7,004 nucleotides of DNA from Candidatus Hydrogenedentota bacterium (GCA_029262095.1 JAJDAB010000660.1:1-7004); one strand, 5' to 3'; counted from the first letter of the stretch, positions 1 through 6,989 are shown. Numbers and translations: made by a program. The notes: generated by a model from the letters alone, not told the origin.

Positions 1-153
1 TGGACACAAAACCAAATTCAATTGCAGACACCGGCGTCTACGATGATCAAGTTGGCCACGCCCATTACGGCATCCGGAGACGAACAGGCTTTTGCGGCGT
101 TGGAAGACTTCGCGCTGAAATTCATGCCTGCACTCTACGAGTACGCGCCATGA
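1..153 (+). CDS. C-terminal fragment of a probable EpsI/DUF3485-family exosortase-associated protein (5' end outside window)
   Basis: Frame 1 is open from the first base to a TGA at 151-153 and gives 50 residues. The tail contains the stretch IKLATPITASGDEQAFAALE, then a short amphipathic helix (DFALKFMPALYEY) ending in AP. This matches my recollection of how EpsI/DUF3485 proteins end: a strand with a 'TPV'-like motif, an acidic loop, and a helix carrying F and P-x-L. EpsI proteins are periplasmic or membrane-associated partners of exosortases in EPS loci, and some are fused to the exosortase itself. The following gene, a PrsT-type TPR lipoprotein, supports this reading. The stop overlaps the next start (ATGA at 150-153), so the two are probably co-translated. 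Only the tail is visible, so the family call rests on a short match plus context. A different protein with a similar helical tail cannot be excluded. Confidence 0.55.
   Translation, partial: WTQNQIQLQTPASTMIKLATPITASGDEQAFAALEDFALKFMPALYEYAP
150..153 (+). other. ATGA start/stop overlap between the EpsI-like gene and the TPR lipoprotein
   Basis: The TGA stop of the upstream frame (151-153) shares bases with the ATG start at 150-152. This arrangement is typical of translational coupling inside an operon. The preceding bases show only a weak purine match (CGAG about 8 bases upstream), so re-initiation by the terminating ribosome is a plausible way to start this gene. Confidence 0.8.
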
Positions 154-203
154 TGCGGGCCGCTCCTTTCTCCATATTGTTGGTCGCGCTATTGGCCGGT
201 TGC
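150..203 (+). other. Lipoprotein signal peptide and lipobox (Cys18 codon at 201-203)
   Basis: The encoded N-terminus has one basic residue (Arg3), a hydrophobic core (ILLVALLA) and LAGC ending at Cys18. This is a canonical signal peptidase II site. The mature protein would begin Cys-Gly-Gly. The absence of Asp at +2 argues against inner-membrane retention under the enterobacterial Lol rule, which may not hold in every phylum. Confidence 0.88.
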
Positions 204-2876
204 GGGGGCCGTTCGGCCGATCAACAAACCAATATCGGTCAAACGCATTTAGTTCTCGGCAATATCGAGGAAGCGGAACAAGCATTTCGCTCTGCCGTGG
301 AGGCCGACGATTCTTATGGACTCGCGCATCTAGGGTTGGCGCGCTGTTTATCAATCAAGGGTGAAACTGCAGAGGCCCTTGAATCCTATTCGCATGCGGC
401 CGCAGTGCCAGACGCGGCGATAGCGGCCTGCTTTGAAGCGGCTGATATCGCGCTAAGGTCTGGAAATTCTTCGGACGCAGCTTCGTGGGCTGGTCAGCTA
501 TCGGAAACTAACCCTGAACACGGCGCGATTCTAGATGCATATCTACTGCGACGCGCGGGCGACAACACACGAGCGCGATCAGCACTCGAAAAAGCGGTCA
601 CGGATTTCGGTGACAACTCGAATGCGGCACTTGAACTCGCATGGTCGTATGCAATGGATCGCGACAGCGCCAATGCTTCCAAATTGTACGGGTCATTGAC
701 GACGTCAGGAGCGAACCCGGATCAGTTAGCGATGCTGGAGGCCGAACTCCGCGTGCTATCGTCCCCGGTCGCACCGGAGTCGAAAAGCGATGTGGCGAAT
801 GCCTGGGAATCAGCGCGCCGCAAGTCATTCGACGACGCGGTGCGTGCCGCTGAACCGTTTGCGGACGGATCCAACGCGACTCCGTGGGCGAACGTGGTGC
901 TTGGGTACTGCGCGCTCTCACAGGGCGCTCCTCGTGAGGCACAGCGTCGACTACGGCTTGCCTCGTTTGAATTGCCCGCGGTAACGTTTGTCCGAGATCT
1001 ATTGGCGAAAACCAATACCATTCCCGAGCAAACTTTGGCCGACCCGACGACCGAGGTCGCCGGAAATCCCAGCGCGTGGCGCGATCTATTTGACGCCGGG
1101 CGGCTGGGCCGCCTTCTCAACAATCCGGAACAGTGGGGTGACTCAGAGGAAGCAAGCAATGCGTTGTATGTCGCTGCGTTGGTGTCCGGAAATGTTGAAC
1201 TCGCGGAGCAACTGGCGAAAAATCTAGGGTCGAATTCACGATTTCGTTCGTACTCTGCCGCGATGAGTACGGCGGTTCATCAGGGCCAACCGAGCGACCT
1301 CCTCGAGCTGGTCAATGACTGGCCAGCGGAAACGGATCGCGAAACTGTATTGACGCTAAACGCAACGGCGCGGGCCTACGCCGTCGCCCAACTTCGCGCA
1401 CGCGCGCTTGAGCAGATTCTCCGGTGCCTAGTTAATGCGCCGGAAAACGGAATCGCGCTCTACAACTTAGCGACCCTATATCGTGAGGCGGGGATGCCAT
1501 CGCACGAAATTGAAGCATGGCGTCGGCTACTTTCGCGGCATCCGGAACATGAAGAGGCCCAGGAACGGGTCTATGCATTACTTGTTCAGTACGGGCGATT
1601 TGCGGAAGCGCGTCGCGTTGCCGAGGCCGCATACCTATCGAAACCTAATGACCTCGCTTCGTTGATCCGGCTCGCCGACGGAAGTTTCAAAACCGGTGAC
1701 CCCGACTTCGCGCTGGCAGCTCTGATCAAGAACGCGCAGACGAACCCAACGGATCGTGCGGCAGCAAGGGCATTGGCACGCGGTTTTCTTGTCGTCGGCG
1801 ATGGAGAAAACGCGCTGAGAGCGTTGGAAGATCGTCCGGACGAATACGACCTCCGCGCGTATGCTTTGGCGCTAACCGGCGCATGGGACGATGCTCAGAC
1901 CGCGAGCGCAAACGACCCGTCCGTTGCGATGCTTCACGCTGCATTGTTAACGCGTTCAGGCGAATACGATGAAGTAGTATCCATCTTGCAGCGCATGCCG
2001 CTGACACGCGCGTCCCGTATATGGATGGATGCGCTGATCGCACGCACGAATTCAGATGCAGATGTGGACGCGTTCGCGCTCACGCTCGGAACGCGTGCCG
2101 ATGTTTTGGCTGATTTCGCGTTGGGCGCCGCGTATTCCGCGGGAGGCGTTGCGAAATCGGCGTTGGAACAATGGCAATCGACATCGGACACGGTCGGCTA
2201 TGACGTAAAACTCTCGACGCTTATGTTGTCGGAGCTGGCACGAACCGGAGCCGTACCGGAAAAGGCGTTGGCGGCGAGACGGATTGTGGAACAACACGCG
2301 GCGTCGCCTGAAGTTTGGCTTGGACTTGCCGATGTTCACGCGTCGATGGAGAACGCGAAAGCGAAAACGGAAGCGCTGAACCGTGCGGCAACGTTGGCCG
2401 TAAACGCCCTCGATATTTGGCAGGGGATCGCGCAGCGACTAGGCGAGCAGGATACGGCGTTACAAATAGAGGCGTTTCAGAATCTATTCCGCTTGCTGCC
2501 TGATGATCCGCTTGTCCAGAACAACTACGCGTATGCGCTTCTGCAAGAGGGCAAGTCAAGTCCCAACCCTCTTGCGATCGCCGAATCCGCGTTCGAGACG
2601 CTTGGCACGCGGAGCCATGTGCTGCATACGTTGGGATTGGCGCTTGTACAAGCGGGGCGGATCGATGAGGCCCGCGAAAAGCTGTATCAAGCGCTCGAAC
2701 AGCGCCCGGGCGATCCGACGTTGATGCTCGATTTCGGCAAGGCGTTAATCGCGCAGGACGAGGTGGAGGAAGGCCGAGGGCTTGTCGAGGCGTCCATTAC
2801 GTACTCCGATCGATTGCGTGTTTCGTTTCCTCGGCGCGATGAAGCCGAGCGGATACTGGGTGAAGAGGCTGCATAG
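150..2876 (+). CDS. TPR-repeat lipoprotein, PEP-CTERM/exosortase-system PrsT-like
   Basis: This 908-residue protein is probably secreted and lipid-anchored. It starts with a short lipoprotein signal (residues 1-17, hydrophobic core about 8-16) and a lipobox LLAGC with Cys18 as the acylated residue. Gly at +2 instead of Asp suggests sorting to the outer membrane. The rest is almost wholly alpha-helical, with about 20 TPR-like pairs. The clearest lie near residues 27-56, 57-86, 125-153, 433-466, 467-500, 501-533 and 822-854; the last contains LGLALVQAGRIDEAREKLYQ. Repeats at about 200-430 and 620-720 are degenerate. No catalytic motif is visible. The length and lipobox-plus-TPR build match the PEP-CTERM-system TPR lipoprotein family (about 900 residues), which sits in exosortase EPS loci and whose exact role is not established. 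A scaffold role in polymer assembly or export is inference. ATG at 150 overlaps the upstream stop; ATG at 153 is an equally possible start and would change one residue. Another TPR lipoprotein of an export system (AlgK/PelB-like) is the alternative. Confidence 0.8.
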   Translation: MMRAAPFSILLVALLAGCGGRSADQQTNIGQTHLVLGNIEEAEQAFRSAVEADDSYGLAHLGLARCLSIKGETAEALESYSHAAAVPDAAIAACFEAADIALRSGNSSDAASWAGQLSETNPEHGAILDAYLLRRAGDNTRARSALEKAVTDFGDNSNAALELAWSYAMDRDSANASKLYGSLTTSGANPDQLAMLEAELRVLSSPVAPESKSDVANAWESARRKSFDDAVRAAEPFADGSNATPWANVVLGYCALSQGAPREAQRRLRLASFELPAVTFVRDLLAKTNTIPEQTLADPTTEVAGNPSAWRDLFDAGRLGRLLNNPEQWGDSEEASNALYVAALVSGNVELAEQLAKNLGSNSRFRSYSAAMSTAVHQGQPSDLLELVNDWPAETDRETVLTLNATARAYAVAQLRARALEQILRCLVNAPENGIALYNLATLYREAGMPSHEIEAWRRLLSRHPEHEEAQERVYALLVQYGRFAEARRVAEAAYLSKPNDLASLIRLADGSFKTGDPDFALAALIKNAQTNPTDRAAARALARGFLVVGDGENALRALEDRPDEYDLRAYALALTGAWDDAQTASANDPSVAMLHAALLTRSGEYDEVVSILQRMPLTRASRIWMDALIARTNSDADVDAFALTLGTRADVLADFALGAAYSAGGVAKSALEQWQSTSDTVGYDVKLSTLMLSELARTGAVPEKALAARRIVEQHAASPEVWLGLADVHASMENAKAKTEALNRAATLAVNALDIWQGIAQRLGEQDTALQIEAFQNLFRLLPDDPLVQNNYAYALLQEGKSSPNPLAIAESAFETLGTRSHVLHTLGLALVQAGRIDEAREKLYQALEQRPGDPTLMLDFGKALIAQDEVEEGRGLVEASITYSDRLRVSFPRRDEAERILGEEAA

Positions 2877-2890
2877 CGCGGCGACCTACG
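2877..2890 (+). other. 14-base gap between the TPR lipoprotein and polymerase genes
   Basis: This is the only non-overlapping junction between genes in the window. It is GC-rich (CGCGGCGACCTACG) and has no purine-rich Shine-Dalgarno motif, promoter box or hairpin, so the polymerase gene probably depends on upstream transcription. Confidence 0.75.
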
Positions 2891-4246
2891 ATGATACAAC
2901 CCGAACTGGCCATACTACTTTGGATACCCATCGCTCTGGCGCTCATGTTAGATCAGAATGCCGCGCGTGGATTCACCATCGCGGTGCTCGGTGCGATGTT
3001 GTTGTTGCCGTCCGGCGTAACGGTCGACATAGTCGGCATACCCGATTTGACGAAAACTGGTGCGGCGGGCGTAGGCGTTCTCGTGGGCGCATTGCTCTTC
3101 CATGCTCGTTTGGTTCTGCAGTTCCGTCCGCGCTGGTTCGACGGGTTCATGATCGCAATGTTGGGCTCGATGATTTTTACGTCGTGGAACAATGGCCTGG
3201 GAATTTACGATGGTGTGAGCGCTTCGACGTTTGAAGCGCTGGATGTGCTGACATTATGGTTGGCCGCGCGCATCGTGCTCTATCGCCCTGAATCGCTAAA
3301 GACATTTCTGATCGGGTTGGTGGTTGCTGCGGTGGTCTATACGCCGTTGGTGGCTTGGGAATGGCGGATGAGTCCGCAAATTCACTCCACGTTGTACGGC
3401 GAGTTCCAACATCAGTTCGCGCAGTTTCATCGATGGGGCTTCTTCCGGCCGGTCGTGTGTTTTCCTCACGCGCTCGATCTCGGTCGCTTCATGGCGTTGG
3501 CCGCATTCCTGGCCGCACTGCCATTACGGAAAGATCTCGGACGCTTAATCCCCGGCGGGCAATTTGTATTCGTCGCCCCCCTACTCTCCCTCATGTTGAG
3601 CATGTCGTTGGGTCCGTACGTGCTATTCGCGGCGTTATGCGCTGGCTTCGCGGTGTTGCGGTACCAACGACTGCGTTGGACGGTCTACGCAGTTCCCGTG
3701 GCGGCTGTGGGGTTGGTCGCCGTGTTATCCGCGGGCGCAAACCCGTACGCACGCATCCTGGATGGCGCACGCGCGATCGATTCGGATCGTGTCGATTCTT
3801 TTCAGTATCGCATCGACGCCTTAGAAGAGTATCAATCGGTGATCAGCGAGCGGCTTTGGTTCGGACATGGTGGGTGGTCGCGGGGCCGTTTGAGTCATCG
3901 GGCAACGGACGCGGACTTATTGATTCGCATGCTAAAATTCGGCGCTGTGGGTGCTGGCTTGTATTTTGCGTGGTGGGGGTTGGCGTTGTCATATACGGCA
4001 ATGTTGTTACGGCGGATCGAGGGTGCGCCGTTTGAACGAATCGCGCGTACACTCGCGATCACGCTCGCCACCGGTCTGGCGATCAGCACAATTGACCGCG
4101 CGCTTGACCCTCACATTGTCGTTGCCGTATCCGCAATCGTGGGCATCGATGGACTCCTACGGCGTGGCCGATTGACGGGGAAACATCAGCCGCATTCACG
4201 ACCTGGCCAACCAATCACAACACGCTCAGATACTGTAACGGCGTAA
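2891..4246 (+). CDS. O-antigen ligase/polymerase-like membrane protein (Wzy_C-type)
   Basis: This 451-residue polytopic inner-membrane protein has about 12 hydrophobic segments, at roughly 4-20, 27-43, 56-76, 83-99, 115-131, 137-157, 196-212, 224-249, 263-281, 345-369, 385-400 and 407-423. Between the ninth and tenth lies a soluble loop (about 282-344). Family-like features are RPVVCFPHALDLGRF (186-200), LSMSLGP (236-242) where relatives often have S-x-S-R-G, and a loop with YR (306-307), a spaced Tyr, and WFGHGGW (323-329), followed by Asp340/Asp341 before the next helix. Proteins of this type use undecaprenyl-linked glycans in the periplasm, either to polymerise repeat units (Wzy) or to ligate chains to an acceptor (WaaL). 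Sequence alone does not separate the two, but a flippase two genes downstream favours polymerase. The start is well fixed: the frame has a stop at 2861-2863 and no ATG, GTG or TTG before 2891. The last 28 residues are hydrophilic and probably a disordered cytoplasmic tail. Confidence 0.75.
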   Translation: MIQPELAILLWIPIALALMLDQNAARGFTIAVLGAMLLLPSGVTVDIVGIPDLTKTGAAGVGVLVGALLFHARLVLQFRPRWFDGFMIAMLGSMIFTSWNNGLGIYDGVSASTFEALDVLTLWLAARIVLYRPESLKTFLIGLVVAAVVYTPLVAWEWRMSPQIHSTLYGEFQHQFAQFHRWGFFRPVVCFPHALDLGRFMALAAFLAALPLRKDLGRLIPGGQFVFVAPLLSLMLSMSLGPYVLFAALCAGFAVLRYQRLRWTVYAVPVAAVGLVAVLSAGANPYARILDGARAIDSDRVDSFQYRIDALEEYQSVISERLWFGHGGWSRGRLSHRATDADLLIRMLKFGAVGAGLYFAWWGLALSYTAMLLRRIEGAPFERIARTLAITLATGLAISTIDRALDPHIVVAVSAIVGIDGLLRRGRLTGKHQPHSRPGQPITTRSDTVTA

Positions 4247-4248
4247 TG
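4244..4248 (+). other. TAATG stop/start overlap between polymerase and glycosyltransferase
   Basis: The polymerase stop TAA (4244-4246) shares its last A with the glycosyltransferase ATG (4246-4248). No good ribosome-binding motif precedes it, so coupled translation is likely. Confidence 0.78.
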
Positions 4249-5385
4249 CCTTCAGATGCATCGAAAATTTTGGCGATGTGCGACGGCGATCCAAATGCGG
4301 ATCGACTGTTTTCCGGCGCGGCCCATTATCTGACAAACGCGTTGGAGCGGCGCGGCCTCGTGCTGGCCAAGGGCGACGTTTCGGTAGCACCTGGGTTCTG
4401 GGGAGGCCGCAGTTTAGCCACCCGAATCGCTCGGCGAATAGACGTGTTCAACTGGGAAGCGAAATCACGCTGGTCGATGGCATCGTTCGAGGGAAAGACC
4501 CAAAAGGCAAACGCGCTCGCGCGGAAGCACCTCGACGCAAACGCTTGCCTGATGTTTGGGACAACCTATCAGCCGGAGTGTGACATACCGACGTATTGCT
4601 ATTTGGATGCGACTGTCCGGCAGGTTCGGGATGCGCGCGGTTGGGAGTTTCAACACTTTAGCGATGCCTTCGCAGATTCCGTGCAAGCCTATCAACAGTC
4701 GGTGTTCAATCGCTGCGCATGTATCTTCACGTTCTCCGATTGGGCTGCGCAATCGGTGGTACAAGACTACGGGATTGTCCCTGACCGCGTATTGACGGTT
4801 GGCGGTGGACCGAATTTTTCCGTGCCTCCTTTGCAGCACGGTCCATACGATGCCCAACGCGTGCTGTTTGTGGGTAAAGACTTTGAACGAAAAGGCGGTC
4901 CGCTGATTGTCGAGGCGTTTCGCCGCGCTCGGCGCTCGCTTCCCGATGCGACGCTCGTTATTGCGGGATGTGACCCGGGGATTCGTGAGGCGGGTATCGA
5001 AATCGCGGGATTCATCGACAAGGGAACAAACGAGGGCCAGCAGAAACTCTTGGAACTCTATCGAGACGCGTCGCTCATGTGTTTGATGAGTTCGTTTGAG
5101 CCATTTGGGTTGGTGGTTTTAGAAGCGGGGCTGAGTGGGGTACCGTGTATCACGCCGGACCGGTTCGCGTTTCCGGAAACCGTCGCGGACGATAAGACCG
5201 GGCGGAGATTGCACACATACGATGCCGATGAACTGAGCGCGGTGTTAATCGATCTGCTGCAACAGCCTCGAAAACTGGAGGCCATGGGAACCGCCGCTCA
5301 GGATTTCATGCAAGGACGATTTGAATGGGATGCGGTCGCTGAAAAGGTTGCAGCCCGAATCGCATCCGAAGCGAACCAACCATGA
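4246..5385 (+). CDS. Glycosyltransferase family 4 (GT-B fold, group 1)
   Basis: This 379-residue soluble or membrane-peripheral enzyme is predicted to transfer a sugar from a nucleotide-sugar to the lipid-linked or growing glycan on the cytoplasmic face. The N-terminal half (about 1-190) holds a Rossmann-like start (KILAMCDGDP, 7-16) and a Ser-Gly loop (SGAAHYL, 23-29). It also has GTTYQP at 105-110 and a YLDAT stretch at 119-123. The hinge is VGGGPN at 185-190. The C-terminal half carries the donor-binding GT4 signature: VLFVGKDFERKGG (206-218, with Lys211, Arg215 and Lys216) and SSFEPFGLVVLEAGLSGVP (282-300). In the latter, Glu285 and Glu293 form the E-x7-E motif. A terminal helix (about 356-375) packs back as usual. 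All key residues seem present and the length is normal. The donor and acceptor sugars cannot be read from the sequence. It overlaps the flippase gene by four bases. ATG at 4276 is a possible but less likely internal start, because it would remove the first beta strand. Confidence 0.88.
   Translation: MPSDASKILAMCDGDPNADRLFSGAAHYLTNALERRGLVLAKGDVSVAPGFWGGRSLATRIARRIDVFNWEAKSRWSMASFEGKTQKANALARKHLDANACLMFGTTYQPECDIPTYCYLDATVRQVRDARGWEFQHFSDAFADSVQAYQQSVFNRCACIFTFSDWAAQSVVQDYGIVPDRVLTVGGGPNFSVPPLQHGPYDAQRVLFVGKDFERKGGPLIVEAFRRARRSLPDATLVIAGCDPGIREAGIEIAGFIDKGTNEGQQKLLELYRDASLMCLMSSFEPFGLVVLEAGLSGVPCITPDRFAFPETVADDKTGRRLHTYDADELSAVLIDLLQQPRKLEAMGTAAQDFMQGRFEWDAVAEKVAARIASEANQP
5095..5145 (+). other. 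GT4 E-x7-E donor-binding motif (Glu285 and Glu293)
   Basis: The codons for Glu285 (5098-5100) and Glu293 (5122-5124) frame EPFGLVVLE, followed by a glycine-rich turn (GLSGVP). In GT4 enzymes this region contacts the nucleotide-sugar; both acidic residues are intact, which supports an active retaining enzyme. Confidence 0.88.
5382..5385 (+). other. ATGA start/stop overlap between glycosyltransferase and flippase
   Basis: The glycosyltransferase stop TGA (5383-5385) lies inside the ATGA that begins the flippase gene at 5382. The weak purine run GAAGCGAA upstream may help, but re-initiation after the first stop is the simplest reading. Confidence 0.8.
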
Positions 5386-6989
5386 CAGGCGAATCCGTCA
5401 GTGGAAAGGTTCGGCGCAATACGCGTTGGCAAATCCTGGCCTACACCATTAGCGAAGGCACGCGTTTTCTATTGGTGCCGGTGGTCATCGAGTACATCGC
5501 ACTCGAAGGGTATTCGTTGGTCCGTATCGCGTATACCTTCTATGGATTCTTCGCGTTGTATAGCTTCGGAATCCACGGCGCGTATGTGAAGTACACGGCG
5601 GAATGTCATCAACGCGGTGAATACGCGCGCCTCAATGGACTGCTCAGTGTTGGCGTGTCGATGTGCGTCGTGTTTGGTGGAATAACGGTCGCGCTAGTCG
5701 TCTGGCAACGGGAATGGATTGCGCACCAGATGAAGCCGGACGCGCAACAACCTGAGACGGTCGAATTCATGATCGTGTACGTCGCGGCGTTGGCAGCCGT
5801 GTGTGTCGTATTCGGCGTATACCGCGCGATTCTTACGGGCTTACAGCGGATGGACGCAACGAATCTGTCCGTCATTGCATTCAATTTTGTTCAGGTAATC
5901 GTGGTGCTGGGGTTGTTGTTCAATGGGTATGGCGTCCGCATGGTCATCGCGGTCTACGGGATCGCGCTGGCGGGACCGCTAATACTGATGATGCTCGCGG
6001 TTTGGCGCATCGCACCCGAGATTCGGATTCGCCCTTGGGCGATTCGACGCGATTCGTGGAGACCCATGTTGTCGCTCGGCGGTCGCATGCAGGTGCTCGG
6101 AATCGTCGCGCTAGCAGCGGTCAGCATTGATGCCGTCGTGTTATTTCGAATTTTTCCTGAAGCCTTTGTAGGTGCGTACCTTGTTGCTCGGCAATTCGCA
6201 TCACGCATTCAGACGATTCCCATGTTGGGATTCGGCGCGCTGGTTCCCGCAGGCGCGGACCTGCTCGCCCGCAATGCGCACGATACGGTTAACGCGGTAT
6301 ACGAAACGACGCAGCGCATAACGGTGATCATTACGGCATACCTTTTTATTTTCCTGATCGTGAATGGCGACTTGCTGCTGGTTGCGTATTTGGGCCCGGC
6401 ACAATATTCGGACATCGCGTGGCGCGCGTTGATCGCGCTTTGTTTTGCGTCGTTGATTCACACGGTTACGGGTCCAGGTTCTTCTCTGTTACGAGGCGCC
6501 GGGAAGCCGGGGTTGGAGATTATTTATCAAGGGTTGACCGTGGTCTTGTTCATTGGCTTTGTCTATGCCGCATTGCATTATCCCGCTACCGTTCCGGAGG
6601 GCGAGGTTGCGTTTGCGGACTGGGGCGTGTTGTTGTCGATGCCATTGGCGTTGTCAATCGCATCAACGGTCTTTCTCATTGGTGCAAATCGACGCTTTGG
6701 CGCACGTTGGATGTTCCCGTTCGACAAGACATTCTTGCCCATCGTGGGTGGGCTGCTTGTGGCTACATTGCTGAGAGTGGCGGTTGAATTCGCAACTATC
6801 GCCCCAGAAGACAATCGCTGGATCGCACTGGTCGTGGTGGGCGGGATGGGTGTGCTGTATTCGCTCGCGTTTATGGCGCTTGCTTGGTCTTTACCCGGGC
6901 TGACCGCTACGGACAAGGATCAACTGGTGCGTCTCGTTCCGCTCGGGAATAGAATTAGAGCTCGGATCCAGGGCGCGTCTAATTCATGA
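5382..6989 (+). CDS. Polysaccharide flippase, Wzx/MATE-like (oligosaccharide flippase family)
   Basis: This 535-residue inner-membrane protein is predicted to flip undecaprenyl-linked glycan units from the cytoplasmic to the periplasmic side. About 14 hydrophobic segments can be drawn, near 17-38, 49-69, 87-108, 128-152, 162-182, 186-209, 236-256, 261-290, 312-335, 346-363, 382-400, 413-434, 450-470 and 479-504, in two halves as in MOP-superfamily flippases. Telling stretches are the basic N-terminus followed by RNTRWQILAYTISEGTRFLL (12-31), YRAILTGLQRMD (147-158, a loop common at the end of helix 4) and TGPGSSLLRGAGKPGLEI (363-380). The last resembles the conserved G-x-LxGxGxP loop of the second half. 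The protein is somewhat longer than many Wzx proteins, with a basic C-terminal tail (about 505-535). It follows the glycosyltransferase with a four-base overlap and shares the operon with a Wzy-like protein, which supports a Wzx/Wzy pathway. The substrate is unknown. A MurJ or plain MATE transporter is less likely given the context. Confidence 0.85.
   Translation: MTGESVSGKVRRNTRWQILAYTISEGTRFLLVPVVIEYIALEGYSLVRIAYTFYGFFALYSFGIHGAYVKYTAECHQRGEYARLNGLLSVGVSMCVVFGGITVALVVWQREWIAHQMKPDAQQPETVEFMIVYVAALAAVCVVFGVYRAILTGLQRMDATNLSVIAFNFVQVIVVLGLLFNGYGVRMVIAVYGIALAGPLILMMLAVWRIAPEIRIRPWAIRRDSWRPMLSLGGRMQVLGIVALAAVSIDAVVLFRIFPEAFVGAYLVARQFASRIQTIPMLGFGALVPAGADLLARNAHDTVNAVYETTQRITVIITAYLFIFLIVNGDLLLVAYLGPAQYSDIAWRALIALCFASLIHTVTGPGSSLLRGAGKPGLEIIYQGLTVVLFIGFVYAALHYPATVPEGEVAFADWGVLLSMPLALSIASTVFLIGANRRFGARWMFPFDKTFLPIVGGLLVATLLRVAVEFATIAPEDNRWIALVVVGGMGVLYSLAFMALAWSLPGLTATDKDQLVRLVPLGNRIRARIQGASNS

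Noticed and set aside
722..1159. 145-codon minus-strand frame opposite the TPR lipoprotein gene
   Set aside because: The product is Ser/Arg/Ala-rich and low in complexity, typical of antisense to GCG/CGC-rich codons; no start signal or neighbour on that strand.
2782..3234. 150-codon + strand frame spanning the lipoprotein-polymerase junction
   Set aside because: It overlaps the ends of two good genes, has an Arg/His-rich product without recognisable fold, and has no ribosome-binding site.
3355..4035. 226-codon + strand open frame inside the polymerase gene
   Set aside because: It lies wholly within the well-supported membrane protein in another frame. Its product is full of Arg, Gly, Val and Ser with no domain or hydrophobic pattern, as expected for a shadow frame of GC-rich DNA.
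4465..4857. 130-codon minus-strand frame opposite the glycosyltransferase gene
   Set aside because: The sense strand encodes a clear GT4 N-terminal domain here; the antisense product is Arg-rich and unlike any family I know.
3314..5118. Shared 12-mer GGGTTGGTGGTT at 3314-3325 and 5107-5118
   Set aside because: Both copies encode Gly-Leu-Val-Val in frame in unrelated proteins. Codon bias explains the match, and flanks do not extend it, so it is not a repeat element.
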